Of a stretch of 64,000 nt of DNA, positions 1-12,415 are shown piece by piece. The translations under genes were made by a program, and so were the position numbers. Position 1 is the stretch's first letter, and each line of letters opens with the position of its first letter. The notes beneath the pieces are model-generated. The model searched no databases, was not told where the DNA came from, and saw nothing but the letters and a program-made list of their open reading frames with translations. Origin of the DNA: Haemaphysalis longicornis (taxonomy: Eukaryota > Arthropoda > Arachnida > Ixodida > Ixodidae); the NCBI GenBank assembly GCA_013339765.2, contig CM023457.1, positions 23,176,905 to 23,240,904 on the forward strand, written 5' to 3'.

Positions 1-339
1 ATGTTTTCTTTCGAAGATTTTTAACTAGACGTTGCTGCGTGGTACAATCGGGAGCGCGTTTTAATCGTGAAAATAAGGCATCCTTAGGGTTGTTCCTTTT
101 CAGGTAAGACCGCATTTTACCCCATTTTTAAACCATAAATATGGTTCAGTGGAATCGGGTCAAACCAGATTTCTCCCCGAATGGACTTTTTCAAAATAGC
201 GATCTGCGCAATCGTGCGCTGACGGTCCGCCGTACTTAATCAGTACTTGGTGGACGCAAGCCCCACAAACACAACTTTCTAACTCATTGAGTATTGACAT
301 GACTCCACCGTTCGCTACCCCAGGCTGAAAAATGCTTAC
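1..339. other. Anonymous sequence with a partial foldback tip
   Basis: No gene is visible. Positions about 85-180 contain words (AGGGTTGTTCC, AATCGGG, TTCTCCCCGA) that resemble the tip of the foldback element next door. They may be a second, decayed copy of its arm. Nothing else was recognised. Confidence 0.3.
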
Positions 340-1171
340 AGTTGTTCGTTTTTCGGGTTTTATATGTTTTTAAAAATCGAGGGGTAAAAATCGGGGGCCA
401 TTTTTCAAAACAATAATCGGGGAGAAATCGTTTTTTTCTGTACATCCGTTCTGAAATTCAGGTTCTTTTTTTCGGGTAAATCAACAGATGTACTAACAAT
501 ACACTCAGTTTATTTCAACGGTAGGCATCACGAGCTTCTTAAATCTAACGCGCTAAAATTGGTGTTCGTTTCAAGCTGTAGTCACGGGGATATGCGGGTT
601 TTGTAGCAAATACTCTCCCGAAAATAGCGTTTGTTGCATTGCACTGACATTGCTGTGCCGCTGTGTCTACTTGTGTTGTCGAGAGAACTTTCTCCCAGTC
701 CAGATACGTTCAACTATCGGACTGGTCTCGAATGCAGACCGACATGTTGTGCATGCAGATGATAATGCAGGTGAACGAGGATGCGTTAAAAATTGATGAG
801 TAGCTTTGCGTGAATCAAATGTTTAATTTCTTAGAAGTTATATATGCTCTTTACTGTCATTATTACCGATTTATTTTGAAACAAGCGCCAAAATTTTCAG
901 ATTATTTGCTAAAAAAACCCAGACGTTCACCCGATTACCAGCTAGAAACAAACACCAATTTTAACTCGTTAGTCACAAGAAGCTCGTGACACCTTGTAGC
1001 GTAAACAGAGTGAATTACTCAATGCACCTGTAAATTTAACCTGAAAAAAAAAAAACGCGAATGTCGGAATGGTTCTACAAAAAACCCCGATTCTTCCCGA
1101 TTGTCAATTTCAAAAATGGTGCCCGATTCTTACGCCCCAATTAAAAAAAAAAACCGGAAACAAACAACCCT
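340..1171. mobile_element. Foldback element with ~295 bp inverted arms
   Basis: The left arm (about 340-637) and right arm (about 880-1171) are inverted copies of each other. Both run from a GTTGTT(C/T)GTTT tip through an ATCGGG-rich section, then CACGAGCTTCTT, TAAAATTGGTGTT and finally TAGCAAATA. Matching continues for nearly 300 bp, with point changes and small indels, around a loop of roughly 240 bp. The loop has no coding potential. Long arms and a non-coding loop are typical of foldback or MITE-like non-autonomous DNA elements. No target duplication was confirmed, so the outer ends are approximate. The superfamily cannot be assigned from this copy. Confidence 0.7.
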
Positions 1172-1760
1172 AGGTATCCTACATTTGCGGGTGTTATGGA
1201 TGCGAGCGCCAGAACCCCGACACGCGTTCGTCTGCCTTTAGCAACTGTGCGACGTGGACCACGCGGTGCAGATCTCTTCGCGTGCGTCATTTTCCGACTG
1301 CTACAGCGTGCTTTTATTTTTTACCTTCGTACATAAACCTTTTCTCACTGTTTTAGCCGCTGTTGCTGCCCTCAATGCGGTAACACGATCCCTAAAACGC
1401 TGCAAGCAACGCCAGTTACGAAGCCAATACAAATATGCACTCTTCCTATACTTCTCACGATGACACATAACTGCACGGTCAGTTCCTTTTATGTTATAGC
1501 TTTTCGAGAAACTGTAAGGCTCACGAAACCGGAAGGACTGTTATTTGTTTTTGCTCAAGTACGGATGTGAAGGATTGGTGTTGAATATAAATGAATTTTT
1601 TTAAGAAAGAAAATAATAAACAACGAGGAAGTTTACCTGAAAAGGTGAACTTCCAAAACTTCAAGCCTAAGGTAGGACGCGGTTATCAGTGGCCTAGACT
1701 ACGAACGCTCTTTTACCCAGCTTCAGTTTTTATATGATCGTGTCCTCGCAATATTTTAAT
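1172..1760. other. Anonymous sequence with a LINE 3' fragment
   Basis: Positions about 1174-1235 (GTATCCTACATTTGCG and GCGCCAGAACCCCGACACGCG) match words found near 11428-11470 and 14588-14645 in the 3' region of the RNase H LINE. A small piece of that family is therefore likely here. The remainder shows nothing recognisable. Confidence 0.35.
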
Positions 1761-2690
1761 TCGTCTACCAACATCATAAATCTCGTTTGCATATTCATGG
1801 GCATTCAAATTCGGTGGGCGTGCTAGTGGCCGGCCGCGCAGTGTTAGCGCAAATTTTCATGAATATTCGCCCGCGGCGAAACGCGATAACTTTACGTCAC
1901 AGAACGGCATCAATTTGTAGACAAATACTTTGAGCACCGACCTCTACAAAGGTTTTGCCCGTACGACTTTCTTCTAAAGCACTTTTGTTCAAGCATTAGC
2001 TCAGTCAGCAGTAATTACCGAAACATTATTAACCACACAGCTTCATCAGTCGATTTTGTTTCCCTGCCTACACGTCAACAAAGTTCCGACAATCTCCGGC
2101 CGTTTTGGAAGTAACGCGTGCACTTGACGTTGTGCATTTGCCTATCTGCTACAGCAGGAAGGTGAAAGACCTAAAAGGTGAACGCTTTGAGCCAGAGGTA
2201 TACGTTTGATGTATCGAACCTAAATACTTGAAGCCAAGGACGCGTGCTTGTCTAATGTTCTTTCTTTTCCTTTACTGCATATTCGATTCAAGGTAATTCC
2301 TTTAGATCTCAGGAATTCATTCTATCTGCGGCCGTCATAAGTGGGGTACCTGGCATGGTTTTTGTTTATTAAAAAAAAAAAAACCTAAAGGCCCTCTGTG
2401 GAGGGTATTACATAGGGTAAGCGGGGTTACACTGGTGTCACAAAAACTACAAAAAGAACAAAATAAACACAATAACTAAAAAGGGCAAAATTAAGTAACA
2501 TTGCTAGCCTGGAAACAAAATACGGCCTCGTTTGACTTTCCTGAGCTGACGAAAACGCCAGCAGCGGAGCGTTGTTACACGCCATGGCGGCGTATGCAGT
2601 TCATCCGAAAACATTTTCAGACGAAAGCGAAATTGTTGTTGACGGCTTCAAACAAAATTATTGAAAAAGTGCTTTTTTTTCAGCCATGTT
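1760..2690 (+). repeat. Dispersed repeat B, copy 1
   Basis: This roughly 0.9 kb stretch is collinear with 17645-18600. Shared anchors include AACATCATAAATCTCGTTT, CATGAATATTCGCCCGCGG, GCATTAGCTCAGTCAGCAG and AGTTGTTACACGCCATGG. Copy 1 carries an extra A-rich segment at about 2355-2500 that copy 2 lacks. It lacks the hairpin insertion present in copy 2, so it serves as the empty site for that insertion. No protein motif was recognised. Confidence 0.65.
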
Positions 2691-3812
2691 TTATTTACCA
2701 CCACGTCGACCACCACGTCAACCAGCCATGTTTGATTTACCACCACTACATGACGGAAGCGACGGAACTCGGTACGGGGACGCCTTCTCTGATGTGACAA
2801 CACTATCCGACAATTCTCACTCCTTGACAGTTTCTGCGAGTTTTTTCTCTTTTGTTTCATGTACAAACAAGATAGATCGATATATCACACGACTGCCCCA
2901 CGCTGCAAATCACTCCTCACGACATATCACCTCCATTTCCCTGCACACATATCGTCATCCGCCAACCCAAACCTTGAACTATGGGAGTCTGCGCTAACCA
3001 GCTCGGAACCGCAGCTTCAGCAAGTTCTGGTGCAGCAAGCCCGGGATCTTGCGCAGGCTCTTGTACACCTGGACAAAACCGCTTACCACACATCCCGGAA
3101 CCCAAACCTTTTTGCAAAAATAAACATTTATTCCTCCTCCTCTTTCTCTCTTCTTTTATATTATGCGGCCCACAAGCTTATCGGAGTTGTACGGATGATG
3201 CCCCTGACCAACCTTCCGGCATTTCCATTTGCTTCCTCAACTCCTGTTCTTTTACTTTCCCCAAGCTTCCTCACTCCTAAGGGCGTTCTTCGGTGGAGCA
3301 TTTCTCGCCAGATCGAGTTGCTATTCCGTCTGGATCGAAATCCGTCTACCTGCCAGTCGGTGTTCCGAGATTAGCAGGAGAGACGCCAGGCGTGAGTCCC
3401 GGTGCACTCTAGCGGAACGTCGTTTTTTTTTATTTGGTGTACATGTACAAGTGTGCGGTTGGGTTTGGTAGACGCAGGCTCCACTACGTCGGCATTTTTT
3501 CGTGTTACGGAACGCCATTGGTATTTCTAGCCCGCTTTAGAAGGTCGTATACTTGCTCTTGCGTCTATGTAGCCGACGTGGTGAAAGATAGGCTGCAGCC
3601 AACACCAACACGAAAAACTGCTCTTATTCGTACAGTACATGAGTGGAACATGATGGTATACACGCAAGGAAAGGAAAGGGGTCGCCTTCTTAGTGTCGCC
3701 TTCGTTAGACTGCCCGCGGATCTTCACCCTTCCGTGAGTCCCCCATTGAGAGCATTTTTAGCTGGCGGAATGTGAAAGCTCATTTGTCGCAGGGGTTTAT
3801 CCAAAATTCCGC
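2691..3812. other. Anonymous sequence
   Basis: Overlapping short open frames occur on both strands (for example 2859-3374 plus), but none has a recognisable motif. No repeat match was noticed within the window. Confidence 0.4.
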
Positions 3813-3962
3813 CCCGGGGGGGAGGGGGTGTAGAATTCTCCTGGGGGGTTGTTGGGGGATGTTGGGGGGGCTTGTATAAGTCCCGTGGGGCGCTCGTGGT
3901 TGCGGAATCTTTTTGTAGGGGTGTCGAAATCCTCCCGGGGGTGTTAGGGGGGTATATAAATC
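3813..3962 (+). other. G-run cluster (possible G-quadruplex), imperfect tandem
   Basis: About 150 bp contains at least six runs of five to seven G on the plus strand, with spacers such as TTGTT, ATGTT and TGTTA. The segment CTCCTGGGGGG...TATAAGTCCC is echoed by CTCCCGGGGG...TATAAATCCC, so this looks like a degenerate two-unit tandem repeat. The run density is compatible with quadruplex formation, which is an inference from base composition only. Confidence 0.45.
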
Positions 3963-5931
3963 CCTGATTTGCCGCCGGAACGTCCAGTCGTCACTTCTGC
4001 TATGACGCACGCCTTCGCGTATGCAAAGATTCGCAAGTGATGACGCCTGAGTAAGATAGGAGTAAGTTACAACGCCATGAGCAAGTTAGGAACTTGCTCA
4101 CCGAAGCTGCCTCAAGGCTAAAAAGTGCACTGTCGCGGAGGGTTACTGATTCATTCCCTCTAGCCAAGGTTTTCTAAATGTACCCGGAAATTTAGTTCGC
4201 GCGGATGCCTTATGTTCCACGAAACCTTACAGAAAATCAGCTGCTGCGGTCGGAACTAGAACCTGCAACCTAGAGTGCAACAGCGCAACGCTTTAGTCAT
4301 CGAATAACGACGGCGGGTCTCTGAAAACAATAACAATAACAATAACATCCAATAAACAAATAGGAATGGGCATTCAAGTCCAGAAGCCGAGACGCAAGAA
4401 ATTGTATTCGACTTGAACATACATACGTACACAAAAGAACAGTTCACCTCCTGGTGGAGCAAGAACACCAAGAATACTGACACATCAAGCAGACTAGACC
4501 TATTGTATACGACCACCTCGCGGTTATTTATTTTTACATTCTCGAAGCAGAGAAGGAAGGGAAGCGGTGGACTCTCGAGGTACCACGAAGTATACTCTCG
4601 ACAGCACCAGGCACGGTGCTCCACAGGGCGCACGCATAACGTTGAAAAAAGCGAGAACTGTTGATATCCGTCCTTTGTCATACAACTGCTTCTGAGGATC
4701 ATAGCGATAAAGGGAAAACAACGTTTCCGACACGTGACATAGTAACGCAGCAGCATTATTGCATCCCAGGATCCGAAGTACAATTTCGGCAAAAGCATCA
4801 GCATTAAGTAAATTACCAATCCCTGGAATCTGTTCGCCATGGGTCTTTTTAATACGCGTGTGTATTCCCTCGTAAGGTTCTCTACGTAAGTATTTTTTCA
4901 CTTTCTGTCACTGTGCCGTTGCGATCACGGAAACGCTTCGCTGCACCTTTGGCGTCACACTGCCAATAACACAAAGAAAGAGTACGAAATGTGGGCTTTT
5001 TTTCTTGTTATGGTCACGTTCCGTCCAGCTGGTGTTTTTGGAGGAGGTACGTCTAAGTTCCCCTTCCACAAGGCACAGGCCATCCTCCAGGCGGCTTGTG
5101 AGGCCCCCAATGGCTTCATTTATCTATATATATTTTTGTTGGCCACATGGTTCGTCATTTCGTATTTCTTTCGCGGAAGAGTTGGCCAACATATATACTT
5201 CAGCCTACCAACTGAGTTTTCCGCTGGGAAACCATCGATGCTTATATTTCCATTTCATATGAAAGTCATGTATATATACATAGCAAAAAAAATCGGAAAA
5301 AATGTAAACAACTGAATTAACCAATCGTTCATTCGATCAACCAGTAATCAATTGATGAAACATAACACCCAGAGTTGAGTCGTCGGACCGCTTAACTATG
5401 CTTCGGTGCTTTGAAGGTGAAAGCATTACGCTTTTCCCTGGCGATAGTTATTAAATACTTCTGTATAGCTACATTGAATTTGCGTCCGTTTTCGTTTTAC
5501 AATAGTTCTTTGCAAATATGCAGCCGTCTCCTTCTTTGGCATGCCTCAGGGAACAAGTCCTCCCCACTTCTAATATCCCCTTACCCACCCTCCTCTTCTC
5601 AATGTACAAACAAACATACTTCAGGCCCCTGAACGCAAAACCACATGCGCAAGGAAAACAACAGGGGTAGCATTTAGCAAATTGACTCACTTACGAAGCA
5701 AGTACCTCAATTTTACTCCCGTGTCCTCCTGTATACAGCGATGATTGACCTAATGTCACGTTCATTACGCCTTCAAGCGGCAATCAGTTAGTTAAAGTGG
5801 GAACAATGTGAATGTCCTCCCATTTGGGATGGAAGGATTTACGAAGCTATTAACCTGATGGCACTGAACTCTAACGAGGAAGCATAGGCTGGAATAGGGA
5901 ATGTCGGCCCTTTCGGGGGGAACAACGTCTG
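3963..5931. other. Anonymous sequence
   Basis: The longest open frame is 194 codons on the minus strand (4256-4840). It has no recognisable domain and a biased hydrophobic composition. No repeat from elsewhere in the window was noticed here. Confidence 0.4.
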
Positions 5932-6322
5932 CACTCTTAAAAAACGGTCGGGGCATTCACTAATGGAATACTAACAAGTTACTAGTCCCAGTTTACACTA
6001 GGTACTTAGCAACTGGAGGTAGTAAATTTAGCACAAGTCAGGGTTATTAACTGAAGCCGGTAGGATGTACCACTACCTCCACTAGTAAAGTCCTATCGAT
6101 AACGCTCTTCTGAGCTACATGCGTTCACTAACTGGCCAGGCATAACCAAGCCATAAGCCCGACCTTAATCTAGTGCATACTACTTCCTACACTCAGTTAA
6201 TTTCTTAACCATGCAGTTGCTAGGGGCACAGCCTAAGTACAAAACCCCGAGGTAGTAACGTTCGCAAGGAGTTAGTAAACACGGCCGTTGCTAACTTTTT
6301 ACGACCTGTTTTATTAAGAGTG
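5932..6322. mobile_element. 391 bp TIR element, ends CACTCTTAA
   Basis: The left end CACTCTTAAAAAACGGTCG is mirrored at the right end; the reverse complement of 6302-6322 reads CACTCTTAATAAAACAGGTCG. The interior is non-coding and repeats words such as TAGTAA and CACTAGT or ACTAGT. Size, inverted ends and absence of coding sequence fit a MITE. The target duplication is unclear, so the superfamily is unassigned. Confidence 0.55.
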
Positions 6323-8860
6323 TAGTGTAAGCTAAGGACAATGTGACGCACGGAAGGATTAAAAAAAAATGAAGGAACACTTAGAGATGGGGAGCAGTGG
6401 CGCAATTACTTTGTCCAGTGTCAGCTCCTGTTCTTTACTTGTGGCTGTTTTAATTTCGACTTGTTGGGGACCATGTCAGTGCTCGAGGTAAGCTGGTTAT
6501 CTCGTCCTGTTCCTGTCGTGGCTATTTAAAGAACAAAGTTTCTTTCATATCATTTTTTGAAAAAATGGTGTATTTTTTCTGCACCGTAACCTGTTGTGCG
6601 CATTGTTTTAGAATATTCAAGAATGCTTGGCCAGCGGCGTTGACAGGCGAAAGTCAGCGAAGTTAATCTCCTAATGGAAGTATGAAGATGGAAGAACAAG
6701 CTAGTGAGCTGTTTGCGGATGGAGAAAGCTGTTTTTTCTTTAGTCTGTGAGTAGGCTTGCCCATCATAGCATGCATCTGGTTTTAAAGGAGGGGAAATTT
6801 GCGGATTCACTTTTGTCTTCACGCATTGAGTAGGGTCATGATTAGAATTAGAAATAGTTTGCAATACCAAAAGTAACAGGTGGGGTGCAAAGTTGTGTTT
6901 TTGGTCTCGGCTGCACTCAACAGCGTTCTGAGTGACCTGGATGACTATATTTGTTTGTTTTTACAGAAAAGTTATCGCGTACTGAGTAATTATGGCCTTA
7001 CTATTTGAGCTACTTTTTTTTCGTAAATAATATGCCGTAAGTTTTCTTGGGTTTATAAGTGCAGGACACCGAAGTGTGTGCTTTGTGGTGTTTGCGATTG
7101 TCTTTGTGATCTCCTTGTAGACAATGTGACTTGTTCATGTAAATAGTGTGAACTTTGTTCATGTACACATGGTGCACTGTGCATAAAACAGCCCGGCATT
7201 GTTTGATGCAATCTTAGCAGTTCTTTTCGCAGTTAAAAAATTACAGTATTGAAGGACAGAGACAGAGAAAAAAAATTATTAATGAGCCCAAGTGCTGATG
7301 ACAGGGCATTCGCCCGGTGGAAGGTATATTTATTCCGGGATTTCCAGGCTACGACTTGCCGTCCATGCCATCTTTTACGATGTCGTGCTGGTATTATTAG
7401 AAATCATTTTAACGTGTGCTTAAAGTTTTGTTTGAGCCCTATGCTTTCTGCTTTTTTCCAGAGTACTGTTGGTTTGTACGCAAGTACCATCCCCTAAGCG
7501 AATGAAGGCTACGTCAGGTACCCGAAGAAATTGTTCTATGAATCTATGACGTATTACATGCTTCGAACAATTGAGCATAGAAGTGAATCGATTCGAAAAG
7601 TCGATTGATCAATTTCTGGATACGCCAACTGCAGATTGGTAGAGAAACGTCCATGACGATTTGAGGACAAGCGGACCGCCTTCCCAGCCTATATATCGTA
7701 CGCGCCTCTAAGGAACGACCGCCTTTTCACTTGTCGTTGCGCGCTCGATCCGGAATTATGCGCCCATTGTGTATTTCGTAAGATGTACACGGCAGGATCT
7801 ACTGCCTTTCCGCAATGGTGCCAACTAGGGGCTATATCCACCAAAGCGCGCCCATAGGCACACCAATGCAACTAGTACGTTCAAACACAGAACAACCGAT
7901 CACCGAAGGAGCACACGCCCACATCCCCGCACACACAGGCAAACAGGAAAACCTCACGAAAGACTCCTTACAATCCGTATTAGCAGAAGGCGGGGTAGGT
8001 TCGTTGGTTTGCAAATACTGGTCGTGAAACTCCTGGACAGCAGCGCGCCTTCAAAATGGTTAAAAGAAGAGAATTGACGAAGGAGAGAAAAATAAAATTT
8101 CATGAAAGAGGAAAATAGTGCCATGAATGATATTAGCGGTAAATATAAAACGTACAGGGCACCAGATACACGAGGTACGCAAGGTTTCCGTGGGACCACC
8201 TTGCAAAAGACAAGGTCCACTATTTTAGTAGAGATCAAGCTGTTCCATCGCCCTTTCCCATCTCAGTCTCCTATTGAACCCCTACGTGGTTCCCCTAGCC
8301 ACGCATTTTGTACGAACCTGTCAGAACGGATACTTTTGAGGTCGAGTACTTTAGATGCTCACTATTTTGCCTACTGTTCGCTCGAATTTGGCTATTGACA
8401 ATGTTTTGTCGGACAAGTGAGGGCATTTACGGGACCGTGACCTCTGCACGGGCCTTTGATATGAGCCGTGGTATCGGAAGTCTAGACAGCCCTTTGTGGT
8501 GGCACCGCAAGCGAACCACCCGACTTTGTCTGATTAAGATGTCAGTAGAACCAGCACACCGGCGGCAACCAGTTGTTACTGATAAAGTGGCAAAGAAGTC
8601 AGAGAAGAAGCAGTAAATATCCACGCAGTAGTCGGCTCTTGTTTCGAATGGAAATTTCTCAATCATCAGAACGCATTTGCAGTCACGGCACCTGTATATG
8701 CACTGGGGCACATGCCGAATGACTAATGCGCTTCGAGTGATCCTGTCTCAACATTTCCGATCACATTCAAATACAATTAGAAGTACTGTAATTTGTTGCT
8801 GTTATCTTTCGCTATTATCTATTATCAATCTAAATCCACTGTAATTGAAAACTTCATATT
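6323..8860. other. Anonymous sequence
   Basis: This is AT-rich DNA with only short overlapping frames. I see no gene, tRNA or recognised repeat. Confidence 0.4.
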
Positions 8861-8864
8861 CTGC

Positions 8865-9915
8865 GTGCCACAATTACTTTCTTCGTTTTCTTAGTTAGTT
8901 TTTAAGTTTCTTTTATGCATGCTGCTTCTTCCGCAGCCACTGCACATTCTGTGATTGCCGTTGTTATATTGTCATTTACCCTGTCTACACTATTCTCGTT
9001 CTCCTCGTTTAGATGCGGAATTTGTTTTCAATAGTTATTTTAAACTCCTCCTTACTCCTCCATCCTGGCCCTGACTGACTCCATGCGGGGTTTCTCACTT
9101 TTCACGAGTTTACATCTTTCACTTCGGATTTTGATGCCTACTTTGCATCAACCATCCTATGATCTCTGCTCCGAACCTCACTTAGCACCCTACGTCCTGC
9201 ACATTTCTGGGTTGTCACGTAAAATGAAGTCAATTTAGTTTTCTTGCTGTACCATCGGGACTTTTCCATGTCTGCTTCCTTACCTTTCGTATGTAGAAGG
9301 ATGTGTTCATCAACCGCAAATTATTTCTCTCTGCAAATTCGACAAGTGTATCTCCTCAACTATTGCGGTAGTCTATTTCAAAGTTTCCCACTGACCTTTC
9401 TCTCTCATTTCCTTCTTACCGACTTTTGCGTTAAAGTCACCTATCACAATCGTGAACTGTGTTGTTCACTTCTTCGTTGCTGATTCCACATCCTCGCAGA
9501 GAGATGTTTACGGCTTCATCATCGTAGATAGTTGTTGGTTCGCACTATCTTTAACCTGTAACGCTTTTTGATCTTGATCACAACGGCTGCGACTCTTTTG
9601 TTAATGCGGAATAATTCTTACACGTTGCCTGCTAATTCGTCATGGATTAAGAATTCACTCCATGTTCTTTCTTCTCATGGAGTCCTCTGTAGCGCAAATG
9701 CCCGCTAGTCAGCTCCATGAAACCCTCTCTTGTTCTGCGAACATCGCTAAGTTCGCTTACTCTATAATATCTCATGTAATGTCTGAGAGCTCCTGTAGTA
9801 GTACAGCCAAGCCTCCCTCGCTAGAAAGAACGCGTGCGTCGAACTTTGCCAGGGTCAAGTTCCAAAGGCGCCCCGTCTGGACCCAGAGATTCTTGGCACC
9901 CTCAGCTGTGTCGCT
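8865..9915 (-). pseudogene. RTE-like LINE endonuclease, heavily decayed
   Basis: Read on the minus strand from about 9915 downward, this decodes in shifting frames as the apurinic-type endonuclease of an RTE-like non-LTR retrotransposon. Visible pieces in order: an N-terminal LSSEGGLAVLLQEL (about 9850-9790); ELSDVRRTREGF (about 9730); RINKRVAAVVIKIKKRYRL (about 9570); the catalytic-type GDFNAKVGK (about 9440); NNLRLMNTSFY (about 9310); and WKSPDG (about 9260). The same motifs occur in the same order in the copy at 12416-13637, which fixes the family. Stops and frameshifts are frequent, so it is dead. The region below 9060 still matches the linker after the nuclease, but weakly. No reverse transcriptase follows. 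Confidence 0.75.
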
Positions 9916-10245
9916 GTTCTGCCCGATGTGGTGGCCAAGTGCTCTACAACTGCTTGGGACTGAGGGCCGAAATTTGCTTTGGCATGCCAAAAGAGGTGCC
10001 GGCCATTACCAGATCAGGGTGACTAGATTCTTTTCTGGTGAGAGAGTGCTGTTTGTGTACCAAAGAGCCTTCCCAGCATGGTTGGACCTATCTGGTTCAG
10101 CCTCTTAGGCATGTTGGATGATGGTTACATCCGGAGCAGGCAGCACTCCTTAGCTGTGTTGATTGGGCTCAGAGAGCCAGACGTAGAGCGAAAGAAGAGT
10201 AAAAAGAGAGCGAGAGTTAGTGAGAACCGTAATACGAAGCTCTGT
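9916..10245. other. Unassigned flank of the RTE-like fragment
   Basis: This lies on the 5' side of the minus-strand RTE-like nuclease. It could be the element's 5' leader or unrelated DNA. It has no recognised motif. Confidence 0.3.
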
Positions 10246-10247
10246 TG

Positions 10248-10376
10248 ACCGGTGTGCAATCCGCAGACTGGCCGGCGCCGCTTGTTCTCGCGTGTACGTT
10301 GTGCATCTTTTTGCTTTCAATACGTCTATGAAGCGTATGAATCGAACCCTTTTGATCTTATAATCTTTCGCCGCTG
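10248..10376 (-). repeat. tRNA-like tail unit, first of three
   Basis: The segment from GTGTGCAATCCGCAGACTGG to CTTTCGCCGC matches the start of the copies at 10482 and 13668. All three read in the same orientation. Each includes a near B-box on the minus strand (GGTTCGAT followed by a T/C-rich stretch), spaced from a GGCCGGCGCC block. The tail unit is therefore present twice in tandem, about 235 bp apart, at the 3' end of the LINE copy that follows. Confidence 0.55.
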
Positions 10377-10481
10377 CTGCAGCGATGGTAGTCCGTAACT
10401 GCGTCTTCTAAAGAAAGTTCGACAAGTAAATAAACGCACAAAGCATAAACACACCTGTGGTAAGGCGAAGCCTTTTTTGAT

Positions 10482-12405
10482 GGGTGTGCAGTCTGACATC
10501 TGGCCGGCGCCGATGCTTCCCGCGTGTACTTTGTGCATCTCCCCGCTCTCAGTGGGTCTAAAAGGTGCGGAAATCGAACCCGCTTCAACTAATCTCTTTC
10601 GCCGCCACTTTTTAATATTTATTAATATATTTACTATGACTATTATGTTCCACTCTAACTCTAAACGTGCACACTCGGTAACTCAGCAGCAAACTTCATT
10701 TCGCCGCCAATTTCTCCTGAGATGTAGTCGAACCGAGAAGCGTTTCAAATATGCGTAGCTCGCAACCACCACAAAAACAATTGGCACACCTTATTCTTAA
10801 AAAAGAAAGCAGTTGTTTCGCAGGTTCCAATTCGGCAAGACGAACAAGAAACAGAAAGAATCGAACATCGGCACGCGCATAAAAATTCATCAGTATACGC
10901 TCGATGGGAGCATCACCCATGCATCCGAGAAATCGTGTTCGCGGAAGCAACATCGGCACTTGTTAGTTAGTCCATGCGGGCTCATCGAATATGAATGGAA
11001 TATCTGACAGTACTTTGATGACACTCCCGATGCAGGGAGAAAAGAGTTCCATTACCTGTTTCCCGGATGCACAGGTGCACAACGTTAATGTCGTTTGCAT
11101 TCGGTCTGAGGTTCCGTCTGGCCGGATGCGCTATCAAGTATTCATTAGGCTCCCTAGTGCAGCTGTCGTCAGACGCGCAAATGCCTCGCATCGCCCATGA
11201 TAGCACAAGCAGTGAGATACTTCATCCACTTTCTGTGGAGGCTGTTCTGATCTTTGCTAGGTAAAACATCATGTAAACGAGAACCAGTGCTTATACGGAG
11301 TTCAAGCGTACAGGCATTCACAAATAAACGCTGACGATCATCGGCAAAGTATTCATGCACAGCTTGAGGCTATCAGGGACTCTGTATTCTCCTATAATTT
11401 CTGGTGCATTACGCGAATGTAAGTATCCTACACTTGCGTGCGCTTGCCAGCGCCAGAACCCCCGACGCGTGCAGTTTGTCTCCGATTTGAAACTGCGTCG
11501 GTTAGGAGTTTGATTATGGTGTGCGGCTTTTTTCTCGTATGCAAAACACCCTTTACAAAAGGCAGGAGGGAGGAGGAGGGATGCCGTTAATGATGAAGAG
11601 AAATCATCCTGGCAGTGAGCTTGGCTTGCTAGTCCACATGAACATGAAAGGTGCGAAAATGAGCGAAGCAAATGAAGACACACACACACACACAAAATTC
11701 ATGCAAAAACTAACAAACGCAGCATAAGCACACAGGAAAAACGGGGGGACCCACGCAGTGAAACACCGTACAAAGCCCACGGACAGCGAAAAAAAAAGTG
11801 ATGTGCAAATGTTCACACGGTTTTCGGTTCAGAGGCCGGAGTCCACGGAGGAAATGACACCAAGGCCATAGAACCGATGAACATCGCTAAGTTCAGGTGG
11901 TGTGCAATCAGCACGCAAGTCCTCAAACTTGTCTTCAAGGTTAGCCGTGGGGTGTGCAACCGGGACGCACACAGCACATGTTCTATGTCCTCGCGGTCAC
12001 TGCAAGCGGTGTAATGAGGGGAGGCAACTCGGCGCGTCTTGTGCAGTGGTGGCTGGTAAAAGCGACGTTGAGGCGAATGCGGTAGAACAATTGTTTCGTC
12101 GCGCTTTTCCCAGACCTCACGCATTCGGAAAGTGCAGGAGGGGATCAATTTTATACAATGGAGGATGCCTTTATGGTCTGTTTGTTCATTTGATAGTTAC
12201 AAGTCTACACGGTGCAACTGACCACGTGGCGCGGCTTGGGGTTTTTCTTTTTACACCCGCAGTTCTTGTATGGTGGACCACTGGAAGAGCTTGTTAGCGG
12301 CCGTGGGAGGGTCTTTTCGTGGGCTCGCGCGATCGCCGCTTGGTGGGCAGGAAGCGTGTCCCGGCAAATCCACCAAAAGGTGGGAAAGGGCATGAATAAG
12401 TGTCC
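10482..12405 (-). mobile_element. RNase H LINE 3' half, copy A1
   Basis: This 1.9 kb segment runs parallel to 13668-15565 at a nearly constant offset of about 3165 bp. On the minus strand, 12380-12320 encodes the RNase H C-terminal signature (PGHAS, then AAIARAHEKTLP in another frame). Around 12030-11950 is a Cys/His tail motif (CSDREDIEHVLC), as found after RNase H in I-group elements. The remaining 1.4 kb is non-coding 3' region ending in the tRNA-like tail unit. The copy stops abruptly at about 12405, where the opposite-strand RTE-like fragment begins. It has stops and frameshifts and is non-functional. Confidence 0.7.
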
Positions 12406-12415
12406 ATGAATAAGT

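Noticed and set aside
4256..4840. 194-codon minus-strand frame with hydrophobic stretches
   Set aside because: No recognisable family, odd Cys/Leu/Phe composition, and an equally open overlapping frame; likely chance.
9662..10108. 148-codon plus-strand frame
   Set aside because: It is antisense to the decayed RTE-like endonuclease.
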